A stretch of 64,000 nt of DNA, taken from contig JAJOJJ010000026.1 of NCBI GenBank assembly GCA_021208685.1, positions 1 through 64,000 on the forward strand, read 5' to 3'. A program made the translations under genes and the position numbers. This document shows, piece by piece, positions 45,944 through 55,218 of this stretch. The notes below the pieces were generated by a model. The model searched no databases. It worked only from the letters and a program-made list of their open reading frames with translations, and was not told where the DNA came from. The stretch's first letter is position 1. Each line of letters starts with the position of its first letter. Source of the stretch: Saccharospirillaceae bacterium (GTDB taxonomy: Bacteria > Pseudomonadota > Gammaproteobacteria > Pseudomonadales > Oceanobacteraceae).

Positions 45944-46221
45944 TGCATCCTGAGCCTGTCTGCATCGGTTTAATTCACCGTGCTGCGAATCTGTTTACAA
46001 AGTGTAGCAATGAATCCAGCGTCCTCTGGTGTAAAACCCGGCGAAAGCCGGACTTTATCAAGCACAGACGCACCACTTTTGCTCATATAACAACACCAGC
46101 GCCTCATCTGAATGCACAGTATCTGATGACCAGACCCCGGTTTCCCTTCAACACCGGCAGCACAGCTGGGTGTAACAGCCATTCCGCGTTTTTATGGTTT
46201 ATTTCTGATTCATGGTCAGGG
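45944..46221. other. Intergenic region upstream of the nasA promoter and GGDEF gene
   Basis: No gene seen. A GCACCA half-site is at 46070-46075, about 150 bp before the nasA promoter. A hairpin-forming CCCGGCGAAAGCCGG segment lies near 46037-46051. Confidence 0.35.
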
Positions 46222-46237
46222 TTGGCATTTATTTTGA
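46222..46237 (+). promoter_or_regulatory. Candidate sigma-54 promoter of nasA
   Basis: TGGCATT-TATT-TTGAT keeps the GG of the -24 box but has TTGA in place of TTGC at -12. It resembles the nirB promoter in sequence and predicts a start near 46247. Weaker than the other two. Confidence 0.45.
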
Positions 46238-46246
46238 TAGAACATC

Positions 46247-46397
46247 CACTGTGAAACAGTGGCTACCCGTCTGTTTCCGGCATCAACGCTGATGCCAGCC
46301 GTCATACACAGTGCTTACAAGGCCTGTCGCGACGGAACGAATGTTGTGCAATATGAGCATTGGCGCTCACAGGTAAAAACCTGTGGGCGCTTTTTTT
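46247..46397 (+). promoter_or_regulatory. Second NasR-type leader RNA, upstream of nasA
   Basis: GGCATC (46279-46284) and GATGCC (46291-46296) close a 6-nt loop AACGCT (46285-46290), with A at position 1 and G at position 4, the ANTAR target pattern. A terminator follows at 46363-46397. A short 5' hairpin CCACTG/CAGTGG stands before it. NasR should therefore also control the reductase in response to nitrate. Confidence 0.7.
46363..46397 (+). terminator. Leader terminator before nasA
   Basis: GCGCTCACAGGT (46363-46374) pairs with ACCTGTGGGCGC (46379-46390) with a single G-U pair, loop AAAA, then seven T. Confidence 0.9.
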
Positions 46398-46420
46398 GGA
46401 ATTTTCAGAGTAGATTGCCG

Positions 46421-49186
46421 ATGAGCGCCACTGAGCTGACAGCAACGCCGTTCAATGCCCTTCAGCAAACAAAGACCACCTGCCCTTATTGCGGTGTTGG
46501 CTGTGGCGTTGATATCCACCAGCGGAACGGTCAACTGTTGCCCGTTAAAGGGGACGACCGCCATCCGGCCAATTCGGGGCGACTGTGCGTTAAAGGCTCG
46601 GCACTGCATGAAACCACCAGCCATAACGGCCGCCTGCTCTATCCTCTCATGAATGGCCAGCGCAGCAGCTGGAGCCAGGCCATCAACCTTATTGCCGATA
46701 AAATTCAGCAAGTGATTCATACCCATGGGCCAGATGCTGTGGCTTTTTATGGCTCAGGCCAGCTGCTGACCGAAGATTATTACGTTGCCAATAAACTGAT
46801 GAAAGGCTTTATCGGCAGCGCCAATATGGATACCAACTCCCGTCTGTGCATGGCATCGGCCGTTGCGTCGTATAAGCGTGCGTTTGGCTCCGACACCGTA
46901 CCGGGCTGTTACGGGGATCTGGATCAGGCCGACCTGCTGGTTCTGACTGGCTCCAATGCGGCATGGGCGCACCCGGTGTTGTATCAGCGCATGGTGGCCG
47001 CGAAAAAAGCCAACCCGGATCTGAAAGTGGTGGTGATTGATCCGCGCCGAACCGCCACCTGTGATCTGGCCGACCTGCATCTGGCTATCCGCCCTGGCAG
47101 TGATGCGTTTCTGTTTACCGCGCTGCTGGCGTATCTCGTTGAAACCAATCACCTCGACCACGAATTTATCGCCCGGCATACCGAAGGCTGGGAGGCCGCA
47201 GTCGCAGCGGCCCGGGATCAGTGTCGCGGTCTGAAAGAGGTGGCCGCTCAGCTGGATATTCAATCCTCCGATCTGGCGCAGTTTTTTCACTGGTTTGCCG
47301 CCACCCCACGTACGGTTACTTTTTATTCTCAGGGCATTAATCAGAGCGCCACGGGCACCGATAAAGGCAATGCCATTATTAATGTGCATCTCGCCACCGG
47401 TCGCATCGGTAAGCCCGGTGCTGCGCCGTTTTCCATTACCGGTCAGCCCAATGCGATGGGTGGCCGTGAAGTGGGCGGACTGGCTAATCAGCTGGCTGCG
47501 CATATGGATTTTTCCGCCGCCGACCGCGACCGGGTAAGGCGCTTCTGGCAGGCACCCAATCTGGCCGAACGGCCGGGCCTGAAAGCCGTCGATCTGTTTC
47601 AGGCAGTAAAACGCGGCGAGATCAAATTTCTGTGGATTATGTCCACCAACCCGCTGGTCAGCATGCCCGACGCCGACGAGGTGAAAGAAGCCCTTAAACA
47701 CTGCGAACTGGTGGTGGTCTCCGATTGCATGGCCGATACCGATACCGCCGCTGCCGCACATGTTCTATTACCGGCAGCCAGTTGGGGCGAAAAAAACGGC
47801 ACCGTCACCAACTCCGAACGCCGGATTTCACGTCAGCGCGGTTTTCTGCCCCCACCGGGCGAAGCCATGCCCGACTGGTGGATCATCACCCGCGTCGCTC
47901 ACGCACTGGGTCATGGGAGTGCGTTTAATTACAACCACCCGGCCGATATTTTTGACGAACACACCCGGCTCTCGGCTTTTGAAAATAACGGCAGCCGTGA
48001 TTTTGATTTAAGCGCATTAAGCGGTATGAGCCGGGCGCAGTACGACGCCATGGCACCGCTGCAGTGGCCCGTGAATGCGCAATATCCGCAAGGGCGTCAG
48101 CGCTTTTTTGATGACCATCGCTTCTATACCGATAACGGTAAAGCACGCTTTATTACCGTGACTCCCGAACTGCCAGCACCCCGTACTGGCGGTGATCTGA
48201 TTATGAACACCGGCCGTGTGCGCGATCACTGGCATACCATGACCCGCACCGGTAAAGCGCCAGCACTGGCGCAGCATATCAGCGAGCCTTACGCCGATAT
48301 TCACCCGCAGGATGCCGCCCTGCGCGGCATTAAAGACGGCTCGCTGGTACGTATTTTTAATCCGCGCGGCAACCTGCTGCTGCGTGCCCAACTCAGTGAA
48401 AACCAGCGTGCGGGAGAAATCTTTGTACCGATGCACTGGACCAGCCGTTACGCCAGTGCCGCGCGCATGGGCATCCTGACCAACAGCAGCGTGGACGCCA
48501 TCTCCGGTCAGCCGGAGCTGAAGTACAGCGCGGTTAATGCCGAGCCATTCCACACCGACTGGCAGGGCTTTGTATTAAGCCGCCGTGATATCGGTGCACC
48601 GGATTGCGCGTACTGGGCCTGCGCAGTCTTTGGTGACGATATCCATAATCCCGGCATGGTCTGCGAAGTGGCTGGCCGGGGCGATGCCAGCCAGTTTGTC
48701 GATGCTCTGCGCCAGCGGCTGCAGGATCAGGCAATGAAAGGCCAGTGGTTAATGCTGAGCGACCCGGCGCAGCAACATTACCGCCATGTTCTGATGCTTA
48801 ATAACCGGCTTGAAGCCGTGATTTTTGTTCATAAAGATCTGCACTTCAGTAACCGCCAGTGGCTGACCGAATGCTTTGCCCAACGTGAACTGAGCCCTCA
48901 GCAGCGCCGTGCTCTGCTGGCCGGCCATCCAGCCGATGCCCCGGATCATGGTGCCATTGTCTGCTCCTGCTTCCAGATCGGTGAAAAACAGATTATTCAG
49001 GCCATTCATACCGGTTGCGACAGCAGCGACGCACTGGGCAAGGCTTTGCGTTGTGGCGCCAACTGCGGCTCCTGCATACCCGAAATAAAAACCCTGCTGG
49101 CCAGGCACAGAACCGGTCGTGATCTTCAACCGCCAACCGCTTCAGAAAACCCATTCAGCAACGCGGTCAGCACCGCAGTGGAATAA
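46421..49186 (+). CDS. nasA: Assimilatory nitrate reductase catalytic subunit
   Basis: A 921-residue molybdopterin enzyme reducing nitrate to nitrite in the cytoplasm. N-terminal [4Fe-4S] cysteines C21, C24, C28 and C56 (TCPYCGVGCGV...LCVKG). Molybdopterin oxidoreductase core (about 60-560), dinucleotide-binding domain (about 610-730), and a C-terminal BFD-like [2Fe-2S] domain with C848, C850, C882 and C885. The start at 46421 is chosen because an ATG 54 codons upstream lies inside the leader and its hairpins. Six nt separate it from cobA. Electrons may come from the FAD protein at 39708-40976. Confidence 0.96.
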   Translation: MSATELTATPFNALQQTKTTCPYCGVGCGVDIHQRNGQLLPVKGDDRHPANSGRLCVKGSALHETTSHNGRLLYPLMNGQRSSWSQAINLIADKIQQVIHTHGPDAVAFYGSGQLLTEDYYVANKLMKGFIGSANMDTNSRLCMASAVASYKRAFGSDTVPGCYGDLDQADLLVLTGSNAAWAHPVLYQRMVAAKKANPDLKVVVIDPRRTATCDLADLHLAIRPGSDAFLFTALLAYLVETNHLDHEFIARHTEGWEAAVAAARDQCRGLKEVAAQLDIQSSDLAQFFHWFAATPRTVTFYSQGINQSATGTDKGNAIINVHLATGRIGKPGAAPFSITGQPNAMGGREVGGLANQLAAHMDFSAADRDRVRRFWQAPNLAERPGLKAVDLFQAVKRGEIKFLWIMSTNPLVSMPDADEVKEALKHCELVVVSDCMADTDTAAAAHVLLPAASWGEKNGTVTNSERRISRQRGFLPPPGEAMPDWWIITRVAHALGHGSAFNYNHPADIFDEHTRLSAFENNGSRDFDLSALSGMSRAQYDAMAPLQWPVNAQYPQGRQRFFDDHRFYTDNGKARFITVTPELPAPRTGGDLIMNTGRVRDHWHTMTRTGKAPALAQHISEPYADIHPQDAALRGIKDGSLVRIFNPRGNLLLRAQLSENQRAGEIFVPMHWTSRYASAARMGILTNSSVDAISGQPELKYSAVNAEPFHTDWQGFVLSRRDIGAPDCAYWACAVFGDDIHNPGMVCEVAGRGDASQFVDALRQRLQDQAMKGQWLMLSDPAQQHYRHVLMLNNRLEAVIFVHKDLHFSNRQWLTECFAQRELSPQQRRALLAGHPADAPDHGAIVCSCFQIGEKQIIQAIHTGCDSSDALGKALRCGANCGSCIPEIKTLLARHRTGRDLQPPTASENPFSNAVSTAVE

Positions 49187-49191
49187 CGGCA

Positions 49192-50016
49192 ATGACAACC
49201 GTAAAAAATACCTCAGAAACCTCCGCAGCGTCCCGGCACAACGTCAAAACGGCGATAAAAGGTTCCGGCAAAGTCTGGCTGGTCGGCGCCGGTCCGGGCG
49301 ATCCGGAATTACTGACCTTAAAAGCCATGCGGATCATCGCCGAAGCCGACGTGGTGTTGTACGACAGCCTGATTTCGGCCGAGATACTCGCCCTTCTGCC
49401 CCGTCAGTGTGCCCGTATTCATACCGGCAAACGCTGTGGCGCACACAAGATGACACAGCAGGATATTAATAAAGCCTTATGTTCAGCAGCCGGAAAATAC
49501 CAGCGCGTGGTGCGCTTAAAAGGCGGCGATCCTTTTATTTTTGGCCGGGGTGGTGAAGAAATGGAATACCTTCAGCAGCACGGCATCGAAGTGGATATTG
49601 TACCCGGCATTACCGCCGCCGGAGGCTGTGCCGCAGCAGCCGGAATTCCCCTCACTCACCGCGATTACGGTAATGCCCTGATGCTGCATTCCGGCCATAG
49701 CCAATTTAACGAATTTTCGCCATGCCAGAATCCGACCCGGGTCTTTTATATGGGATTACGTCAGGCCGGTGCCATTACCGCTCAGCTGCTGCAGGAAGGT
49801 CTGCACGAATCTACCCCGGTGGCATTAATCACCAACGGTACGCTGAGCAATCAACAGGTTTATAAAGGCGTACTGATGGATCTTCCGTATCTGGCCGAAC
49901 GCTATCTGAAAAGCGAAAGCGATGGTCCGGGGCTGATGATTGTCGGAGAAGTAGCAGCGATGGCACGCAGCCATAAAGAATTACAGGCCGAGCGGAATGC
50001 ACAGGCAGTAGCCTGA
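49192..50016 (+). CDS. cobA: Uroporphyrinogen-III C-methyltransferase
   Basis: A 274-residue SAM-dependent methyltransferase making precorrin-2, the first step to siroheme. VGAGPGDPELLTLKA at residues 31-45, the VVRLKGGDPFIFGRGGEE motif near 104, and VPGITAAGGCAAAAGIPLTHR. It is the single-domain SUMT rather than trifunctional CysG. It follows nasA by 5 nt and supplies siroheme for NirB. Confidence 0.95.
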   Translation: MTTVKNTSETSAASRHNVKTAIKGSGKVWLVGAGPGDPELLTLKAMRIIAEADVVLYDSLISAEILALLPRQCARIHTGKRCGAHKMTQQDINKALCSAAGKYQRVVRLKGGDPFIFGRGGEEMEYLQQHGIEVDIVPGITAAGGCAAAAGIPLTHRDYGNALMLHSGHSQFNEFSPCQNPTRVFYMGLRQAGAITAQLLQEGLHESTPVALITNGTLSNQQVYKGVLMDLPYLAERYLKSESDGPGLMIVGEVAAMARSHKELQAERNAQAVA

Positions 50017-50021
50017 GGATA

Positions 50022-50048
50022 TAAAAAAGCCCTGCAGTGCAAGGCTTT
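50022..50048 (-). terminator. Intrinsic terminator after the OsmC-YcaO gene
   Basis: On the minus strand AAAGCC-TTGCACTGCAG-GGCTTT is followed by a run of six T. Outer arms at 50026-50031 and 50043-50048. It lies between the convergent cobA and OsmC-YcaO genes. Confidence 0.75.
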
Positions 50049-50075
50049 CGTCTGGCATTAGCGTAATGACGGGGC

Positions 50076-52277
50076 TTAATTAAGCCCCGCCGCTGCCGCC
50101 CGCGCTGCATGCAGCTTTTTATAGCTGGCAATTAAACGCAGATGTTTATCCAGCCCTTCCAGCTGCATATTGGTTGGTGTTAAACCGTAAAAACGCACAC
50201 TGCCCTCAATGGAACCGACAACCGCATCCATCCGTTCGTTACCGTACATCCGGCGGAAATTGCCGATGTAGTCTTCAGGCTCCAGTTCGTCATCCAGCAC
50301 CACTTCCAGCATCACGTTCAGCGCCTGATAAAACAGACCGCGTTCAACCGTATTGTCGTTAAACTGCAGGAAGGTTTCGGTCAGTTCTTTCGCTTCTTCC
50401 AGACGATCCAGTGCCAGATAAATCAGCAGCTTCAGTTCCAGAATGGTCAGCTGGCCCCAAACGGTATTGTCGTCAAATTCAATGCCGATCAGCGTCGTAA
50501 TATCGGTGTAATTATCCAGCCCGCTTTCTTCCAGACGTTCAGCCAGATCATTCAGCTGGTCGTCATCCAGTGTATGCAGATTAAGAATATCTTCGCGGAA
50601 ATACAGCGCCTTATTGGTGTTATCCCAGATCAGATCCTCAACCGGATACACCTCTGAATAGCCCGGCACCAGAATCCGGCAGGCGGTCACGCCTAAATCG
50701 TTATAGACCGCCATATAACTTTCCAGACCGAGTTCTTCCAGAATGGCGAACAGATTAGCGGCCTCTTCTTCATTGGATTTTTCGTTATTGGCCGAAAAAT
50801 CCCATTCAACAAAATCAAAGTCTGCATTGGCACTGAAAAAGCGCCATGACACCAGTCCGGTTGAATCAATAAAATGTTCGACGAAATTATTCGGTTCCTG
50901 TACGGCCTGACTTTCAAAGGTTGGTCGCGGCAGGTCATTTAATCCTTCAAAACTGCGGCCCTGCAACAATTCCGTCAGGCTGCGTTCCAGTGCAATCTCA
51001 AAACTCGGGTGCGCACCAAAAGAGGCAAACACGCCGCCGGTACGCGGGTTCATCAGGGTGACACACATCACCGGGAAGCGCCCGCCGAGGGAGGCATCTT
51101 TAACCAGCACCGGAAAGCCCTGCTCTTCCAGGCCCTGAATACCGGCAACAATACCCGGGTATTTGGCCAGAACGTCCTGCGGTACATCCGGCAAGGCGAT
51201 TTCGTTTTCCAGAATTTCGCGTTTAACGGCGCGTTCAAAAATTTCTGACAGGCACTGTACCTGTGCTTCGGCCAGAGTATTACCGGCGCTCATGCCGTTA
51301 CTGAGGAACAGGTTTTCAATCAGATTGGAGGGGAAATACACCGTTTCGCCATCCGACTGGCGCACATACGGCAGCGAGCAGATGCCGCGTTCAATATTAC
51401 CGGAATTGGTATCGTACAGGTGCGAACCGCATAATTCGCCATCGGGATTATAAATATCCAGACAGTAATCATCGAGAATCTCTTGCGGTAATTCATCGTT
51501 CGGGCCGGGTTCAAACCAGCGTTCATCGGGATAATGGACAAAATCGGCGTTGGCAATTTCTTCGCCAAAAAACTGATCGTTATAAAAGAAATTGCAGTTC
51601 AGGCGCTCCAGAAATTCACCCAATGCCGACGCCAGCGCACTTTCTTTGCCCGAACCTTTACCATTGGTAAAACACATCGGCGAATCGGCATCACGAATAT
51701 GCAGCGACCAGACATTCGGCACGATGTTACGCCAGGACGCGATCTCGATTTTCATACCCAGCTCGGCCAGCTTGCCCGACATATTGGCAATGGTCTGTTC
51801 CAGCGGCAGATCCTTACCCGGAATATAGGTCGCGGCATTGTCAGCGGGCAGGGTCATTAACAGCGCCTGAGCGTCTTCATCAAGGTTATCGACCACCTCA
51901 ATCACAAACTCCGGGCCGGTCTGTACAACCTTTTTGACCGTACAGCGGTCTATTGAGCGCAGAATCCCCTGACGGTCTTTCTCCGAAATATTTTCCGGCA
52001 GTTCGACCTGAATCTTAAAAATCTGGTTATAGCGGTTTTCCGGATCAACGATATTGTTCTGCGACAGACGGATATTCTCGGTCGGAATATCACGGGTCTG
52101 GCAGTACAGTTTGACAAAATACGCCGCACACAAGGCTGAGGAAGCCAGAAAATAATCGAACGGTCCCGGTGCTGAACCATCGCCCTTGTAACGGATTGGC
52201 TGATCGGCCACCACCGTAAAGTCGTCGAATTTGGCTTCCAGACGGAGGTTATCGAGAAAATTGACCTTGATTTGCAT
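50076..52277 (-). CDS. ycaO: OsmC domain/YcaO domain fusion protein
   Basis: A 733-residue protein. Residues about 1-140 are an OsmC-like domain (PIRYKGDGSAPGPFDYFLASSALCAAYFVK); residues about 160-580 are a YcaO ATP-grasp-like domain (NGKGSGKESALASALGEFLER; QCLSEIFERAVK) as in E. coli YcaO; the C-terminal part is helical and TPR-like. YcaO enzymes activate amide backbones with ATP; E. coli YcaO is linked to RimO-dependent beta-methylthiolation of ribosomal S12. OsmC proteins reduce organic peroxides with a Cys pair, and here C54 may be one. The start at MQIKVNF is chosen over one 21 codons upstream. A minus-strand terminator follows. Confidence 0.9.
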   Translation of the reverse strand: MQIKVNFLDNLRLEAKFDDFTVVADQPIRYKGDGSAPGPFDYFLASSALCAAYFVKLYCQTRDIPTENIRLSQNNIVDPENRYNQIFKIQVELPENISEKDRQGILRSIDRCTVKKVVQTGPEFVIEVVDNLDEDAQALLMTLPADNAATYIPGKDLPLEQTIANMSGKLAELGMKIEIASWRNIVPNVWSLHIRDADSPMCFTNGKGSGKESALASALGEFLERLNCNFFYNDQFFGEEIANADFVHYPDERWFEPGPNDELPQEILDDYCLDIYNPDGELCGSHLYDTNSGNIERGICSLPYVRQSDGETVYFPSNLIENLFLSNGMSAGNTLAEAQVQCLSEIFERAVKREILENEIALPDVPQDVLAKYPGIVAGIQGLEEQGFPVLVKDASLGGRFPVMCVTLMNPRTGGVFASFGAHPSFEIALERSLTELLQGRSFEGLNDLPRPTFESQAVQEPNNFVEHFIDSTGLVSWRFFSANADFDFVEWDFSANNEKSNEEEAANLFAILEELGLESYMAVYNDLGVTACRILVPGYSEVYPVEDLIWDNTNKALYFREDILNLHTLDDDQLNDLAERLEESGLDNYTDITTLIGIEFDDNTVWGQLTILELKLLIYLALDRLEEAKELTETFLQFNDNTVERGLFYQALNVMLEVVLDDELEPEDYIGNFRRMYGNERMDAVVGSIEGSVRFYGLTPTNMQLEGLDKHLRLIASYKKLHAARAAAAGLN

Positions 52278-52473
52278 GCACAGTACCCGATAAGCAAAGA
52301 ATGAACGGACGCGCTGAAGAACTGAGCCAGCACTCCGCACAAGAATAGGCGCTATTATCCAGTTTTTACGCGCCGAGTCTTGCCTTCACTGTTCAAATCT
52401 CATTGCGTTATTCATCAGACGGCGGAATCTGCGGAATTATTCCGCTGCCAATCCGCTGGCGGCTGCCCTAGGA

Positions 52474-52493
52474 TATTCATCAACCGATGAATA
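52474..52493. promoter_or_regulatory. Palindromic operator upstream of the TetR gene
   Basis: TATTCATC (52474-52481) and GATGAATA (52486-52493) are perfect inverted arms around AACC, 12 nt before the TetR start. A typical autoregulator site. A second palindrome GCGGAAT-T-ATTCCGC is at 52431-52445. Confidence 0.65.
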
Positions 52494-52505
52494 CAGGTTC
52501 TTGCG

Positions 52506-53282
52506 ATGAATCAGCCCCCTGAAACGCCTCTGCCCGACCGACAAAACTCCGCCTCTGAGCGCCGGACAACGGGCATTACTGAAGAAAAAAGTCTCCGCCG
52601 TGGCCGCCCACAGGGCGATTCCGATGCCCGCGAGGCACTGCTCAATACTGCACGCGAATTGTTTGCCAGCCGCCCTTACCGCACCGTCACCTTACGGGAA
52701 ATCGCGCGCTATGCCGGGGTCGAAGCTGCACTGGTGCGTTACTATTTTGGCGGCAAAGCCGGCCTGTTTGAAGCAATGATGCGCGAGACTCTGGCGCCGG
52801 TTCTTGATGCTTTGCGGACATCTGGTCAATTCCGCGCCAGCACGGGCGAACCACCGCAACCCAGGCGTCAGGTTGAACATGTCATGCAGACTTATTACCG
52901 CATTATGGGCCGCCATCCGCACTTGCCCCGTCTGGTATTCCGCATCCTGAACGAAGGGGATGATCTGGAACCCTTTGCCATTTTAAGCCGCGTCTTCGGC
53001 GATGTTGTGCAGGCGTCTGACGTCTGGATAAAAAACGCATTGTTGATACCCGGCGAACTGGAACAGAACGTTAATCCGGAGTTTGCCCGTTTATCCTTTA
53101 TCAGCCTGATGGTCTTCCCGCTGGTCGCGCCGCCTTTAGTGTTGCGCCGCATCGGCATCAGCGTTAACCCCGACACCCTGACAGCGCTGGCCAGTCATAA
53201 CAGCCGCTTATTCAGTCAGGGCGTATTCACACATTCCGCGTCCACTGCCGGTGAGGATGCCAGCGGGGAGATTCTGACATGA
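52506..53282 (+). CDS. TetR/AcrR family regulator of the exporter operon
   Basis: A 258-residue repressor with an unusually long polar N-terminal extension (about 35 residues), a TetR DNA-binding domain (about 42-90, ELFASRPYRTVTLREIARYAGVEAALVRYYFGGKAGLF) and a helical ligand domain. It overlaps the HlyD gene by 4 nt (ATGA) and so co-transcribes with the pump it probably represses. The palindrome at 52474-52493 is the likely operator. Confidence 0.9.
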   Translation: MNQPPETPLPDRQNSASERRTTGITEEKSLRRGRPQGDSDAREALLNTARELFASRPYRTVTLREIARYAGVEAALVRYYFGGKAGLFEAMMRETLAPVLDALRTSGQFRASTGEPPQPRRQVEHVMQTYYRIMGRHPHLPRLVFRILNEGDDLEPFAILSRVFGDVVQASDVWIKNALLIPGELEQNVNPEFARLSFISLMVFPLVAPPLVLRRIGISVNPDTLTALASHNSRLFSQGVFTHSASTAGEDASGEILT

Positions 53283-54250
53283 AAACGCAATGGCTTATCC
53301 CCTGTTACCTGTTGCTGTGCGCCTGCGGCAGCGACGATACATCCGTTGCTCTGGGTACGCTGGAGCGCGACCGTATCAGCCTGAGTGCACCGGCTACGGA
53401 AGTCATCCGTACCCTGAATGTCACTGAAGGTCAGAATGTTCAGCCCGGCGATATTCTGCTGACCCTCGACAGCACACTGGCTGAAAGCCGCTTGCATCAG
53501 CGTCAGGCCGAACTCGACAGTGCCCGCGCCACACTGGATGAATGGCTGGCCGGCGCCCGCCATGAAGAACGCGCCGCGGCCGCGGCTGCGGCGGAAGCCG
53601 CGCGCGCCAGCCTGACCGAAGCCAGCCAGCATCTGAACCGGAACCGTACGCTGTTTAAACAGCAGATGGTGGGTCAGGCCGAACTCGACAACGCCATCGC
53701 CCGGCACGATGCCGCTGCTGCACGCCTTGATCAGGCCGAAGAGCAGTTGCGCCAGCTGACCAACGGCACGCGGCCGGAAAAAATCCGTCAGGCTCAGGCC
53801 GCCGTCAGAGCCGCCGAAGCCCGTCTGGCCGGTGAGCAGAAAAGTCTGGCGGATTTAACCCTGCGCGCACCGGTTAGCGCACAGGTCGATCTGATTGCCG
53901 CCGAAGCCGGTTCACGGGTGAATGCAGGAATGCCCCTGCTGACCTTACTGGCCAATGCCGATCCCTATGTGCGGGTGTACGTGCCGCAAAGCAAAGTGGC
54001 CAGCCTGAGTGTTGGTACCGTGCTTGAAATCCGGGTCGAAGGCCTGTCAAAACCGCTGCATGGCCGGGTGCGCAATGTTCGTTCTCAGCCCGCCTACACC
54101 CCCTATTTCGCCCTCAGCGAACGTGACCGCGCGCGACTGATGCATCTGACGGATATCGTGCTGACGGATGTGCCCGCCGGGCTGGCCAGCGGTCTGGCCG
54201 TTGAGGTTTTACTGCCAGACGACGCATCAGCACAGGGAAGCAAACCATGA
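53279..54250 (+). CDS. HlyD-family periplasmic adaptor lipoprotein
   Basis: A 323-residue membrane fusion protein (YbhG/HlyD type). Lipobox LCAC puts the lipidated Cys at 16. Biotinyl-lipoyl half motifs flank a coiled-coil hairpin (about 65-180). It links the ABC-2 permease downstream to an outer-membrane channel. Overlaps both neighbours by 4 nt. Confidence 0.88.
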   Translation: MKTQWLIPCYLLLCACGSDDTSVALGTLERDRISLSAPATEVIRTLNVTEGQNVQPGDILLTLDSTLAESRLHQRQAELDSARATLDEWLAGARHEERAAAAAAAEAARASLTEASQHLNRNRTLFKQQMVGQAELDNAIARHDAAAARLDQAEEQLRQLTNGTRPEKIRQAQAAVRAAEARLAGEQKSLADLTLRAPVSAQVDLIAAEAGSRVNAGMPLLTLLANADPYVRVYVPQSKVASLSVGTVLEIRVEGLSKPLHGRVRNVRSQPAYTPYFALSERDRARLMHLTDIVLTDVPAGLASGLAVEVLLPDDASAQGSKP

Positions 54251-55218
54251 GCGATCTGGCGATTAACGTACGGCAAATGACGCGCCGTTTTGGCAAGACA
54301 ATCGCCGTCGATCAACTCGATCTGCAGATTCCGCGGGGCACTATTTATGGTTTTCTGGGCCCCAACGGCTGCGGTAAATCCACTTCCATCCGCATGCTGA
54401 CCGGCCTGCTGACCCCCACCTCCGGCGAGCTGGAAGTACTGGGTCAGCGCCTGCCCGATGACGCCGAAGCCCTGCGCCTGCGCATTGGCTATATGACGCA
54501 GAAGTTCTCGCTGTACGACAACCTCAGCATCCGCGAAAACCTCAGCTTTGTTGCGCAGATCTACGGCCTTAACCGCCGCCAGAGCCGTGAGCGCGTCAAT
54601 GAACTTCTGTCGCTCTATGCACTGGATAAGCGCCAGACACAGCTGGCCGGTTCGCTCAGCGGCGGTCAGAAACAACGGCTGGCACTGGCAGCCGCCACCC
54701 TGCACCATCCGGACCTGTTATTCCTCGATGAACCAACCTCGGCGGTCGATCCGGAAAACCGTCGCGAATTCTGGGAACGGCTGTTTGATCTGTGCAATGC
54801 CGGTACCACCATTCTGGTGTCCACCCACTATATGGACGAGGCTGAGCGCTGCCATGCGCTGGCCATTCTGGAAAACGGGGTCAAACGCGCCGACGGTTCA
54901 CCGGCGGAATTAATGGCCACGCTGGGCGCGCATGTGCTGGAAGTGGACGGCAACGATCTGCGCACCCTGAAAAGCCAGCTGGTGCAATGCCCGCAGGTGC
55001 TGTCAGCCGCGCAGCTGGGCACCCGTTTGCGGGTACTGATACGCGATCAGACCGAACAACCACAGCAGTGGCTGCAGGCTCAGGTCAATGGCCGCCGCAT
55101 CGACGCGGTACGCCCAAGTCTGGAAGATGTGTTTGTGGCCTGTACCGGTCAGCACCCGGCTTCAGCAGCAACGGCCAGAATGGCTGCGGATTCTGAGCAG
55201 GGAGAACGTCATGCCTGA
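54247..55218 (+). CDS. ABC exporter ATP-binding protein (YbhF/CcmA-like)
   Basis: A 323-residue single-domain ABC ATPase. Walker A GPNGCGKST (about 38-46), signature LSGGQKQR (about 137), Walker B LLFLDEPT. The last 80 residues are the extra C-terminal domain usual in drug-type DRA ATPases. Overlaps HlyD by 4 nt and the permease by 8 nt. The substrate is unknown. Confidence 0.92.
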   Translation: MSDLAINVRQMTRRFGKTIAVDQLDLQIPRGTIYGFLGPNGCGKSTSIRMLTGLLTPTSGELEVLGQRLPDDAEALRLRIGYMTQKFSLYDNLSIRENLSFVAQIYGLNRRQSRERVNELLSLYALDKRQTQLAGSLSGGQKQRLALAAATLHHPDLLFLDEPTSAVDPENRREFWERLFDLCNAGTTILVSTHYMDEAERCHALAILENGVKRADGSPAELMATLGAHVLEVDGNDLRTLKSQLVQCPQVLSAAQLGTRLRVLIRDQTEQPQQWLQAQVNGRRIDAVRPSLEDVFVACTGQHPASAATARMAADSEQGERHA

